Source: JBBQXK01 sp038251625 (GTDB lineage Bacteria; Pseudomonadota; Alphaproteobacteria; Rhodobacterales; Rhodobacteraceae). From it: 6,577 nucleotides of DNA. Positions 1-5,634 of this stretch are shown here, piece by piece. The DNA is taken from contig JBBSBE010000180.1 in assembly GCA_038251625.1 (NCBI GenBank), forward strand, positions 1 through 6,577, given 5' to 3'. Positions within the stretch are counted from its first letter, which is position 1. Every line of letters starts with the position of its first letter. The position numbers and the translations under genes are program-made. The notes under the pieces are model-generated. The model was not told the origin of the DNA. It did not search any database and saw nothing but the letters and a program-made list of their open reading frames with translations.

Positions 1-697
1 CATAAAGCGGCACGCCCGCCATGTCGGCGATCATGATCGCGCGGTTCGTGGCCTCGCCCTCCACCTGCGGCGGGCGGGAATAGGCATGCGCCTCGGGGCC
101 GGTATTGCCCTCGGCTAGCAGCTTCGCCGTCAGTTCTGCCACCACATCGCCGTTCTCGGCATGCACCAGCGCCACCCCACCCAGATCGCCAACCCGCTGG
201 AACGACTGATACATTTCGTCATCGTTCACCATCAACGCGCCCTTGTAGGCCATGAAGTGCTTGAACGAGGTGATCCCCGCCTTCACGCTCAACTCCATGT
301 CGGCCCAGACCTTCTCACCCCACCAGGTGATCGCCATATGATAGCTGTAGTCGCAGGACGCCCGGCCCGACTTGTTGTGCCACATCTGGGCCGCATCCAT
401 CAGGCCCTGCCCCTGCCCCGGCAGGATGAAATCCACCACCATCGTGGTACCGCCGCTCAGCGCCGCCCGCGTGCCGGATTCGAAATCATCCGCCGAATAG
501 GTGCCCATGAAGGGCATCTCCAGATGCGTATGCGGATCAATCCCGCCGGGCATGACGTAACATCCGGTGGCATCGAGTTCGGCGCCGCCCTTGAGGTTCG
601 GCCCGATCTCGGTGATCACCCCGCCGTCGATCCGGACATCGGCGTTATAGGTGAGGTCGGCCGTGACGACGGTACCGTTCTTGATGATGCTGGTCAT
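1..697 (-). CDS. hydA: Dihydropyrimidinase / D-hydantoinase, partial (N-terminal 232 residues)
   Basis: This enzyme hydrolyses the cyclic amide ring of dihydrouracil, dihydrothymine or 5-substituted hydantoins to N-carbamoyl acids, in the cytoplasm. The start is ATG at 697, with GGAG nine bases upstream. The frame stays open to the left edge, so about half of a roughly 480-residue amidohydrolase is present. Visible residues include the metal-binding pair H56 and H58 in GGIDPHTHLEMPFMGT. K146 in TSFKHFMAYKG is the expected carboxylated lysine: it lies 33 residues before H179 (VHAEN), the same spacing as in human dihydropyrimidinase as I recall it. DDFESGTRAALSGGTT (70-85) is typical of the dihydropyrimidinase/D-hydantoinase subfamily rather than allantoinase or dihydroorotase. 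It is the third gene of a leftward operon with the amidohydrolase at 1020-2270 and starts 32 bp after the lipoprotein gene. The family call is firm. The choice between dihydropyrimidine and hydantoin substrate rests on the neighbouring RutR sites. Confidence 0.93.
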   Translation of the reverse strand, partial: MTSIIKNGTVVTADLTYNADVRIDGGVITEIGPNLKGGAELDATGCYVMPGGIDPHTHLEMPFMGTYSADDFESGTRAALSGGTTMVVDFILPGQGQGLMDAAQMWHNKSGRASCDYSYHMAITWWGEKVWADMELSVKAGITSFKHFMAYKGALMVNDDEMYQSFQRVGDLGGVALVHAENGDVVAELTAKLLAEGNTGPEAHAYSRPPQVEGEATNRAIMIADMAGVPLY

Positions 698-729
698 TGA
701 TCTAGCTCCGACTTGAGATGGTGTATCCC

Positions 730-1023
730 TCAGATCTGGATACAAATTAACGAGGGCATGTTGTTGGGGTCAGCCATGAATGGCTCCATCACGCCGCCAC
801 TGTTGATGAAGTAATAACAGTTGTCATTGCCAATTCTTATCCTCGAAGCCGGAAATCCGTCGGGCAAAAGTGCGATCAACCATGTTGGCGATGACTTGGG
901 AACAAAGAACTGATCGGCACTGCCCTCTGCCTTGAGGGGCTGATTGGCCAATGGATTTTGGGGCGGCGTACAGGCTGCAAGCACGCCCATGATTACCAAG
1001 GCAGAGCAAATCCGCGCGATCAC
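730..1023 (-). CDS. Small predicted lipoprotein of unknown function, inside the pyrimidine operon
   Basis: This encodes 97 residues. The start is GTG (1023-1021), overlapping the TGA stop of the upstream amidohydrolase by four bases (GTGA), which suggests translational coupling. The N-terminus is a lipoprotein signal: M1-IARICSALVIMGVL with lipobox L15-A-A-C18, followed by a proline-rich linker (CTPPQNP). The mature part is about 80 residues with cysteines at 70 and 94 and a hydrophobic SLICIQI end. I recognise no domain. The coding region is only about 52% GC, against about 70% in the first 60 bases of the preceding gene, so it may have been acquired more recently. Its position between two cytoplasmic enzymes suggests a cell-envelope role tied to the same substrate, but that is inference. 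Signal and overlap support a real gene; the function is unknown. Confidence 0.72.
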   Translation of the reverse strand: MIARICSALVIMGVLAACTPPQNPLANQPLKAEGSADQFFVPKSSPTWLIALLPDGFPASRIRIGNDNCYYFINSGGVMEPFMADPNNMPSLICIQI

Positions 1024-2270
1024 CCAACCACCTCCGCCACCTCAAGCACCGCGTGCAGCATCACATCCGTCCCTGCCGCCGCCCATTCCGGCGTGATCTC
1101 CTCGGCCTCGTTGTGCGACAGGCCGCCCACGCAGGGGCACATGATCATCACCGTGGGGGCGACGCGGTTGATCCAGCAGGCGTCGTGGCCGGCGCCGCTC
1201 ACGATGTCCATGTGGGAATAGCCCAGCTTTTCAGCCGATTGGCGGACGGTCTTCACGAGGGAGGGATCAAAGGTCACCGGGTCGAAGTGGCCCACCTCCT
1301 CGATGGCGCAGCCAAGGCCCAGTTCGGCTGACACCGCATGGGCCGCCCGCGTCACCTCGGCCTTCATCGCGTCCAGCTTGCCCTGTTCGGGTGACCGGAT
1401 ATCGACGGTAAAGACCACCTTCCCCGGGATCACGTTGCGCGAATTGGGGAAGACGAAGGCCTGCCCCACCGCTCCCACGGCGTTCGGCTGGTGGCTCATC
1501 GCGATCTGGTGGACGCGCTCGGTGATCCGCGCCATGCCAAGGCCTGCGTTCACCCGCATGGCCATCGGTGTGCTGCCGGTATGCGCGTCCTTGCCCGTCA
1601 GGGTGATTTCCAGCCACCACAGGCCCTGCCCGTGGGTGACGACGCCGATATCGCGGCCCTCAGCCTCAAGGATCGGGCCCTGCTCGATGTGCAACTCCAG
1701 CATCGCGTGCATGCGGCGCGCACCCACGGCCTCATCGCCCACCCAGCCGATGCGCTGCAACTCGTCTCCAAAGGCCTTGCCCTCGGGATCGCGGCGGCCA
1801 TAGGCATAGTCCTGCGTGTGGATGCCCGCAAAGACGCCGCTGGCCAGCATCGCGGGGGCAAAGCGCGCGCCTTCCTCGTTCGTCCAGTTCGTCACCACGA
1901 CGGGATGGCGGGTCTTGACGCCCAGTTCGTTCATCGTGCGCACCACTTCCAGCGCGCCAAGCACCCCCAGCACGCCATCATACTTGCCACCCGTGGGCTG
2001 GGTGTCGAGGTGCGACCCCATGTAGACCGGCAGCGCGTCGGGGTCCGTCCCCGCACGGGTGGCGAACATGTTCCCCATGGTATCGAGGCCCATGGACATG
2101 CCAGCCGCCTCGCACCAGCGCTGGAAAAGGTGCCGCCCCTCGCTGTCGGCATCGGTCAGCGTCTGGCGGTTGTTGCCGCCCGCGATGCCGGGGCCGATTT
2201 GCGCCATCTCCATCAGGCTGTCCCACAGCCGTGTGGGGTTGATCCGCAGGTTTTCCCCGGGGGCTGGCAT
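1020..2270 (-). CDS. M20-family Zn/Mn-dependent amidohydrolase: beta-ureidopropionase / N-carbamoyl amino acid hydrolase
   Basis: This enzyme removes the carbamoyl group from N-carbamoyl-beta-alanine (or N-carbamoyl-L-amino acids), releasing CO2, ammonia and the amino acid. It is 416 residues, normal for the hydantoinase/carbamoylase group that also includes allantoate amidohydrolase. The start is ATG 2270 with GGGAG eight bases upstream. The two-metal site is readable: H87 in GSHLDTQPTGGKYDG, bridging D98, E132-E133 in NWTNEEGARF, H194 in LELHIEQGP, and H386 in LSHNEAEE. GKDAHTGSTPM (227-236 region) belongs to the dimerisation/lid domain, and GAGHDA (359-364) is the usual substrate-side motif. 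It is first in the operon with the lipoprotein and the dihydropyrimidinase, and a RutR-type operator lies about 60 bp upstream. That context favours beta-ureidopropionase (called pydC in some bacteria) over allantoate hydrolase. The exact substrate cannot be read from the sequence. Confidence 0.9.
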   Translation of the reverse strand: MPAPGENLRINPTRLWDSLMEMAQIGPGIAGGNNRQTLTDADSEGRHLFQRWCEAAGMSMGLDTMGNMFATRAGTDPDALPVYMGSHLDTQPTGGKYDGVLGVLGALEVVRTMNELGVKTRHPVVVTNWTNEEGARFAPAMLASGVFAGIHTQDYAYGRRDPEGKAFGDELQRIGWVGDEAVGARRMHAMLELHIEQGPILEAEGRDIGVVTHGQGLWWLEITLTGKDAHTGSTPMAMRVNAGLGMARITERVHQIAMSHQPNAVGAVGQAFVFPNSRNVIPGKVVFTVDIRSPEQGKLDAMKAEVTRAAHAVSAELGLGCAIEEVGHFDPVTFDPSLVKTVRQSAEKLGYSHMDIVSGAGHDACWINRVAPTVMIMCPCVGGLSHNEAEEITPEWAAAGTDVMLHAVLEVAEVVG

Positions 2271-2332
2271 CGGCGCTCTCCCTGTCTGTCGGGGCTTGTG
2301 GCCGCCCCTTCACCGGGGGATCGATTCCGATC

Positions 2333-2348
2333 CTGACCGGCTGGTCAA
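2333..2348. promoter_or_regulatory. Putative RutR operator upstream of the amidohydrolase operon
   Basis: The plus strand reads CTGACC-GGCT-GGTCAA. The E. coli RutR consensus is TTGACCA-NN-TGGTCAA, so this site matches with one mismatch in the left half-site core and a non-matching base at one central flank. The minus strand presents TTGACC at 2348-2343, usable as a -35 element for the operon, but no convincing -10 follows at 16-18 bp. The site lies 63 bp before the amidohydrolase start. The same palindrome occurs upstream of rutR in this window, which strengthens the assignment. Confidence 0.75.
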
Positions 2349-2461
2349 ATCAAGCGCACCATGCGGGCCGGATCGCGTCAAGGGGGAACCCGAGGAGGGC
2401 AGCGCCGATATGCCGCTTTCCCGGGCAAATGCCGCGAGAATGGGCTTGAGGTTGGCAGCGC

Positions 2462-2485
2462 GTAGGGTGGGTGCACCCACCCTAC
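2462..2485. repeat. Perfect 24-bp palindrome after dadA; REP-like element or terminator stem
   Basis: The left arm is GTAGGGTGGGTG (2462-2473) and the right arm is its exact reverse complement (2474-2485), with no central gap. As RNA it would form a ten-base-pair stem with a TGCA loop. It begins eight bases after the dadA stop, so it could end or protect that transcript. There is no T-tract on either side, so a classical intrinsic terminator is not supported. From memory, GTAGGGTGGGT-type inverted repeats are dispersed in many proteobacterial genomes; this cannot be tested within one window. Confidence 0.7.
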
Positions 2486-2493
2486 CGAACGCG

Positions 2494-3798
2494 TCAGGCG
2501 GCAGCGGAGCGCAGACCGGCGCGCGGTGCGGCCCGGCGGGGTTGGCGCAGGTAGCGCGCATAGCCCAGATCGGCCGCATCGATATCCGGCGTGCGGCCCG
2601 AGATCTGATCCGCCACCACCCGGGCCGAGCCCGCCGCCATCGTCCAGCCCAGCGTGCCGTGCCCGGTGTTGAGCCAGAGGTTCGGCACCGTCGAGGCCCC
2701 CACGATCGGTGTGCCATCGGGCGTCATCGGCCGAAGGCCGCACCAGAACGAAGCTCCCGCAAGATCACCCCCGCCCACGAACATCTCGCCCGCCGATTTC
2801 TCCAGCGTCGCGCGGCGGCGGGGGTTCAGGCCAAGGTTGAAGCCCGCGATCTCGGCCAGCCCACCCACGCGGATCCGGTCGCCAAGCCGCGTGATCGCCA
2901 CCTTGTAGGTCTCGTCCATCACGGTCGACACGGGCGCGCGGCCCTCGTCCACTATTCTGGCGGTCAGCGAATAACCCTTCACCGGGTACACCGGCAGGCG
3001 CATGCCGAAGGGCGCCGCCAGCCGCGGCGAATGCGCGCCCAGTGCCAGCACGAAGGCATCGGCAATCAGGAACCCCTCCGAGGTCATCACCCCGGAAATC
3101 CGCCCCGCCCGCTCCACCAGCCGCTCGATCGCCACGCCCCAGCGAAAGGTCACGCCCGCCGCCCGCGCCAGATCGGCCAGCGCATTGGTGAACTTGAAGC
3201 AATCACCCGTCTCGTCGCCCGGCAGGCGCAGGCCCCCGGCGATGCGGTCGGCAGCACCCGCCAGACCCGGCTCAGCCGCCAGGCAACCCGCGCGGTCCAG
3301 CACCTCGAAGGGCACGCCGTCGGCCTTCAGCACGGCAATATCCTTGGCCGCCGCTTCCACCTGCTCGGGCTTGCGGAACACCTGCAGCGTGCCCTGCGTG
3401 CGCGCGTCATAGGCGATTGCGGTCTGGTCGCGCAGCGCGGCCAGACGATCACGCGAATATTCGGCAAGCCGCACCATCCGGCTCTTGTTGCGCTTGTAGG
3501 CGGGGGTCGTGCAATTCGTCAGCATCCGCGCGATCCATTCCACGCGCTGCGCGTCGATCCGTGGCTGGATGACCAGTGGCGCATGGGCCTGAAACATCCA
3601 CTTCAGCGCCTTCATCGGAATGCCCGGCGCGGCCCAGGGCGCGGAATAGCCGGGGCTCACTTCGCCCGCATTGGCGAAAGAGGTTTCCATCGCGGGGCCC
3701 GGCTGGCGGTCGATCACCGTCACCTCATGGCCCGCCTGCGCAAGCTCCCAAGCCGACGTGACCCCGATGACACCCGCACCCAGAACGATGACTTTCAT
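2494..3798 (-). CDS. dadA: D-amino-acid dehydrogenase (small subunit type), FAD-dependent
   Basis: This enzyme oxidatively deaminates D-amino acids, chiefly D-alanine, to 2-oxo acids and ammonia, passing electrons from FAD to the respiratory chain at the inner membrane. It is 434 residues, close to the 432 of E. coli DadA. The Rossmann dinucleotide motif GAGVIG is at residues 7-12, followed by the acidic D30 that ends the second strand. ETSFANAGEVSPGYSAPWAAPG (38-59) is a DadA signature, as are LPGDETGDC (192-200), YPVKGYSLT (271-279), the stretch around DETYKVAITR (295-304), GLRPMTPDGTP (354-364) and NTGHGTLGWTM (377-387). The start is ATG 3798 with AAGGG about seven bases upstream. No alanine racemase gene follows, unlike in E. 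coli. It appears to be a single-gene unit with its own promoter, separated by 223 bp and a palindrome from the pyrimidine operon downstream. Confidence 0.96.
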   Translation of the reverse strand: MKVIVLGAGVIGVTSAWELAQAGHEVTVIDRQPGPAMETSFANAGEVSPGYSAPWAAPGIPMKALKWMFQAHAPLVIQPRIDAQRVEWIARMLTNCTTPAYKRNKSRMVRLAEYSRDRLAALRDQTAIAYDARTQGTLQVFRKPEQVEAAAKDIAVLKADGVPFEVLDRAGCLAAEPGLAGAADRIAGGLRLPGDETGDCFKFTNALADLARAAGVTFRWGVAIERLVERAGRISGVMTSEGFLIADAFVLALGAHSPRLAAPFGMRLPVYPVKGYSLTARIVDEGRAPVSTVMDETYKVAITRLGDRIRVGGLAEIAGFNLGLNPRRRATLEKSAGEMFVGGGDLAGASFWCGLRPMTPDGTPIVGASTVPNLWLNTGHGTLGWTMAAGSARVVADQISGRTPDIDAADLGYARYLRQPRRAAPRAGLRSAAA

Positions 3799-3910
3799 GG
3801 CCGACCCTTACATCCCCAATCGCGCGGCACACCCGCGCTGGATCGCTGTATCGCGCCACTCTCCTCGAATGTTTTCCCCGATTTCGCGAAACCTCCCTCC
3901 TAAACAGAAG

Positions 3911-3940
3911 AAAATATCGGAAAATCAAATTTTATGTCAA
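3911..3940 (-). promoter_or_regulatory. Probable sigma-70 promoter of dadA
   Basis: On the minus strand TTGACA (3940-3935) is a perfect -35, followed after 18 bases by TATTTT (3916-3911), four of six -10 positions. It lies in a strikingly AT-rich patch within otherwise GC-rich DNA. The predicted transcript starts near 3904, giving a leader of about 105 bases before the dadA ATG. The leader begins with a purine tract (AGGAGGGAGG, 3901-3892 on the minus strand) that resembles a ribosome site but has no start codon behind it. The rest of the 3799-4153 intergenic stretch holds no gene I can support, apart from the ribosome site of the small ORF at 4154. Confidence 0.6.
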
Positions 3941-3953
3941 TAAATATCAGTAA

Positions 3954-3968
3954 TGCACAAAATATGCA
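3954..3968. promoter_or_regulatory. Possible Lrp-family regulator site upstream of dadA
   Basis: TGCA-CAAAATA-TGCA is a 15-bp imperfect palindrome with an AT core, centred about 57 bases upstream of the predicted dadA start point. dadA genes are commonly controlled by Lrp/AsnC-type proteins that bind degenerate 15-bp AT-cored sites. The half-sites are short and the surrounding DNA is AT-rich, so chance is a real alternative. Confidence 0.25.
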
Positions 3969-4153
3969 GAATAATGGTGATCCAACGAAGCATATCGCAC
4001 CGCTTTCTCCCGCAGCCCCTTCGCCCCTCCGGGGTGCTTCCCTCCACCCAGCAGCCGTTTCCGCGCGCGCCACCCGCAAAACATCGGTGTGCTGCCTTGC
4101 CGGGCGGTTCCGGGCGCCCTATCTGCCATCCGAAATCAAAGGAGAAAACCAAT

Positions 4154-4240
4154 ATGTTCAAAGGCCTCGCCCTCTCGCTTTCGCTCATTGCCGGCATGAT
4201 CGTGGCCGTTCCCTACCTGCTGGTGCTGGCCGTGGAATAG
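4154..4240 (+). CDS. 28-residue single-pass membrane protein of unknown function
   Basis: The ORF has 28 codons starting at ATG 4154, with an excellent Shine-Dalgarno (AAAGGAG, 4138-4144) nine bases before. The peptide starts MFKGLALSLSLIAG and ends VPYLLVLAVE. K3 is followed by an almost uninterrupted hydrophobic helix of about 24 residues with a mid-helix proline (P20) and a terminal glutamate, as in small inner-membrane proteins. A longer in-frame version begins at 3953, but its first 67 residues have no protein-like character and no ribosome site, so the internal ATG is preferred. TTGCCG (4097-4102) and TATCTG (4120-4125), 17 bases apart, are a weak possible promoter giving a leader of about 20 bases. 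It ends two bases before the end of the convergent cupin gene. I do not recognise the family; partners and role are unknown. Confidence 0.65.
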   Translation: MFKGLALSLSLIAGMIVAVPYLLVLAVE

Positions 4241-4242
4241 GC

Positions 4243-4548
4243 TCACGCAGCACCCGGTGACGGGTCCAGCAGTTCCACCTCGACAAAGGCCATCGGGGCG
4301 TCGCCGTCATTGACGACGTTATGCTCCACCCCCGTGGCGCGGCGATAGGCGGTGCCGGCAGGCACCGTCACTCTCCGCCCGGCGCCGCCGGGTTCCTCAA
4401 GCAGCATATGGCAATCGGTGACGGCGGCGATCACATAGTCGAAACCGTGCCGGTGCCACCCGGTCTCGGCCCCCGGCGCGAAGTCGAACCGGGTGACACG
4501 CACGCGCGCATCCTCGACAAGAACAGTGGCCGTGCAGGGCTCTCGCAT
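4243..4548 (-). CDS. Small single-domain cupin protein
   Basis: This is a 101-residue stand-alone cupin, a small metal-binding beta-barrel found in dioxygenases, isomerases and ligand-binding proteins. The start is ATG 4548 with AAAGGA about six bases upstream. The frame stays open to 4881, but the upstream part has no recognisable sequence, and the ribosome site marks the shorter start. Cupin motif 1 is visible as GAETGWHRHGFDYVI (26-40), with H32 and H34 as metal ligands; the usual glutamate is replaced by D37 or absent. Motif 2 is PAGTAYRRATGVEHNVVN (63-80), with P63, G65, H76 and N80. C-terminal strands (MAFVEVELLDP, 86-96) complete the barrel. Function cannot be assigned from such a small cupin. 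It is convergent with the 28-residue membrane ORF and points away from rutR, so co-regulation with pyrimidine genes is not evident. Confidence 0.85.
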   Translation of the reverse strand: MREPCTATVLVEDARVRVTRFDFAPGAETGWHRHGFDYVIAAVTDCHMLLEEPGGAGRRVTVPAGTAYRRATGVEHNVVNDGDAPMAFVEVELLDPSPGAA

Positions 4549-4911
4549 CGTTGTCCTTTCCCGTTCCGCGCCCGTGTCGGCGCACAACAGCCGCCGTGCC
4601 CGCTGCCCGCTGCCCGTTGCACGGCAAGCCGGGGCGCCGACGCCTGATATGGCACCATGATCGGGAACGGCGCGCCTGACCATGGCACAGTCACGGGCAC
4701 CGGTAACGATGCGTCGGCGGTCAGTGCTCTGCCCCGCGCGCAGAACCTCATGATATCGCACATCGCTCTGCAAGCGTCGGCCTGAAACAGCGTCAGGCGA
4801 TCCGCGCCACCCGGTGCCACCGCAAGGCGGCAAATGGTCCCTGGATACAAATCCGGGCGACCACGGGCCCCACCGCCTCACTGTCCAGGGTCGGATTTCG
4901 GGCCATTGGCA
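4549..4911. other. Intergenic stretch without a supportable gene
   Basis: Between the cupin start and the rutR operator about 360 bases carry several open frames, but none has a recognisable protein, a good ribosome site or family-like composition. Two minus-strand frames (up to 4881 and 4850) run into or across the cupin gene. The stretch contains a short 7-bp tandem repeat (4597-4617) and presumably the cupin promoter, which I could not pin down. A decayed gene or a small RNA is possible but not shown. Confidence 0.5.
4597..4617. repeat. Three-copy 7-bp tandem repeat (TGCCCGC)
   Basis: TGCCCGC, TGCCCGC and TGCCCGT lie head to tail, about 50-70 bases upstream of the cupin start on the opposite strand. 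Two copies are exact and the third differs at its last base. The role is unknown. Slippage could alter spacing in the cupin upstream region, but the array is short enough to be chance. Confidence 0.6.
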
Positions 4912-4929
4912 TTTGACCGGGCGGTCAAA
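4912..4929. promoter_or_regulatory. Putative RutR operator upstream of rutR (autoregulation)
   Basis: TTTGACC-GGGC-GGTCAAA is an 18-bp palindrome with perfect seven-base arms around a four-base centre. Its TTGACC/GGTCAA half-sites at four-base spacing are exactly the core of the E. coli RutR box (TTGACCA-NN-TGGTCAA). It sits 59 bases before the preferred rutR start and overlaps the probable -35 element, so bound RutR would be expected to block rutR transcription. A close second copy lies at 2333-2348. Confidence 0.8.
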
Positions 4930-4942
4930 CCCGGGCTAGCAT
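4913..4942 (+). promoter_or_regulatory. Probable rutR promoter overlapping the RutR box
   Basis: TTGACC (4913-4918) matches five of six bases of a sigma-70 -35. TAGCAT (4937-4942) matches four of six -10 bases after an 18-base spacer. The -35 is the left half of the RutR palindrome. The start point would fall near 4949, leaving a leader of about 40 bases that contains the ribosome site GAGGA (4973-4977). Confidence 0.5.
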
Positions 4943-4988
4943 CGGCCCCCGTGCTGCTTTGGCAGCGCCCCCGAGGAACCGCCCCTCC

Positions 4989-5594
4989 ATGAGCCCGCCG
5001 CGTACACGCATCCAGCAGAAGAATCAGGAAACCATCCTTGACGCAGCGCTCGAGGTCTTTGCCGCCCAGGGCTTTCGCGGCGCCACGCTTGACCAGATCG
5101 CCGAGGTCGCGGGGCTTTCAAAGCCGAACCTGCTGTATTACTTCCCCTCGAAAGAAGCGATGCACCAGGCGCTTCTGACCCGGCTTCTGGATACCTGGCT
5201 CGATCCCCTGCGCGCCATGAACCCCGCAGGCGACCCCATGGCCGAGATCATGGCCTATGTCCGGCGCAAGCTGGAACTCAGCCGCGACTACCCCCGCGAA
5301 AGCCGCCTTTTCGCCAACGAAATCCTGCAGGGTGCCCCGCGCATCCGCGAGGCGATCGAGGGCGACCTGAAGGCGCTGGTGGATGAGAAATCAACGGTCC
5401 TGACCCGCTGGATGGCCGAGGGGCGCATCGCAACCATGGCCCCGCATCACCTGATCTTCTCGATCTGGGCACTGACCCAGCACTATGCCGATTTCGACGT
5501 GCAGGTGCGCGCCGTCCTCGGCCCCGGGCACGATCCCTTTGCGGAAGCGGGCGACTTTCTCGAAACCCTCTTCGCCCGCCTTCTGGCCCCCTGA
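4989..5594 (+). CDS. rutR: RutR-type TetR-family transcriptional regulator of pyrimidine catabolism
   Basis: This is a dimeric DNA-binding regulator; E. coli RutR binds uracil and thymine, releases its operators and controls pyrimidine degradation and supply genes. The protein has 201 residues from ATG 4989, chosen for GAGGA eleven bases upstream; a TTG at 4959 would add ten poorly conserved residues. The helix-turn-helix spans about 33-52 with LSKPNLLYYFPSKEA (43-57), nearly identical to E. coli RutR as recalled. The ligand domain also matches it: SRDYPRESRLF (98-108), GDLKALVDEKS (125-135) and HLIFSIWALTQHYADF (154-169). No rut oxygenase genes are in view; the nearby targets appear to be rutR itself and the amidohydrolase operon, both with matching operators. 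It converges with trmJ, with 40 bases between the stop codons. The subfamily call is firm; the effector is inferred from the family. Confidence 0.93.
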   Translation: MSPPRTRIQQKNQETILDAALEVFAAQGFRGATLDQIAEVAGLSKPNLLYYFPSKEAMHQALLTRLLDTWLDPLRAMNPAGDPMAEIMAYVRRKLELSRDYPRESRLFANEILQGAPRIREAIEGDLKALVDEKSTVLTRWMAEGRIATMAPHHLIFSIWALTQHYADFDVQVRAVLGPGHDPFAEAGDFLETLFARLLAP

Positions 5595-5620
5595 AGGGAT
5601 ACCGGCGCCTGCGCCCCTTC
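5593..5620. terminator. Possible terminator between rutR and trmJ
   Basis: GAAGGG (5593-5598) can pair with CCCTTC (5615-5620), and the interior holds GGCG/CGCC, giving a two-part stem that starts inside the rutR stop codon. A pyrimidine-rich stretch (TTCTTCTCT) follows on the plus strand, richer in T than its surroundings but not a clean T-run. It could serve the convergent pair; the stem has an internal bulge, so support is moderate. Confidence 0.35.
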
Positions 5621-5634
5621 GGCTTCTTCTCTGC

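Noticed and set aside
161..700. Plus-strand open frame of 179 codons
   Set aside because: It is antisense to the dihydropyrimidinase, whose minus-strand reading contains the complete metal-site motifs.
1491..2336. Plus-strand open frame of 281 codons
   Set aside because: It is antisense to the M20 amidohydrolase and histidine/arginine-rich without domain character.
2059..3903. Long plus-strand open frame of 614 codons
   Set aside because: It lies antisense to dadA and the amidohydrolase, is rich in Arg, His, Ala and Pro, has no recognisable motifs, and is a typical shadow frame in GC-rich DNA.
3725..3928. Minus-strand 67-codon frame in the dadA leader
   Set aside because: It starts on TTG without a ribosome site and overlaps the dadA start in another frame, with an arginine-rich shadow composition.
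3953..4153. Longer 95-codon version of the small membrane ORF
   Set aside because: The upstream part crosses the AT-rich dadA control region, lacks a ribosome site, and the strong Shine-Dalgarno precedes the internal ATG.
4549..4881. N-terminal extension of the cupin frame to 212 residues
   Set aside because: The extra 111 residues show no cupin or signal features, while ATG 4548 has a good ribosome site and yields a normal single-domain cupin.
4957..4988. Earlier TTG start for rutR at 4959
   Set aside because: The added residues are proline/arginine-rich, and the GAGGA site is correctly spaced for ATG 4989.
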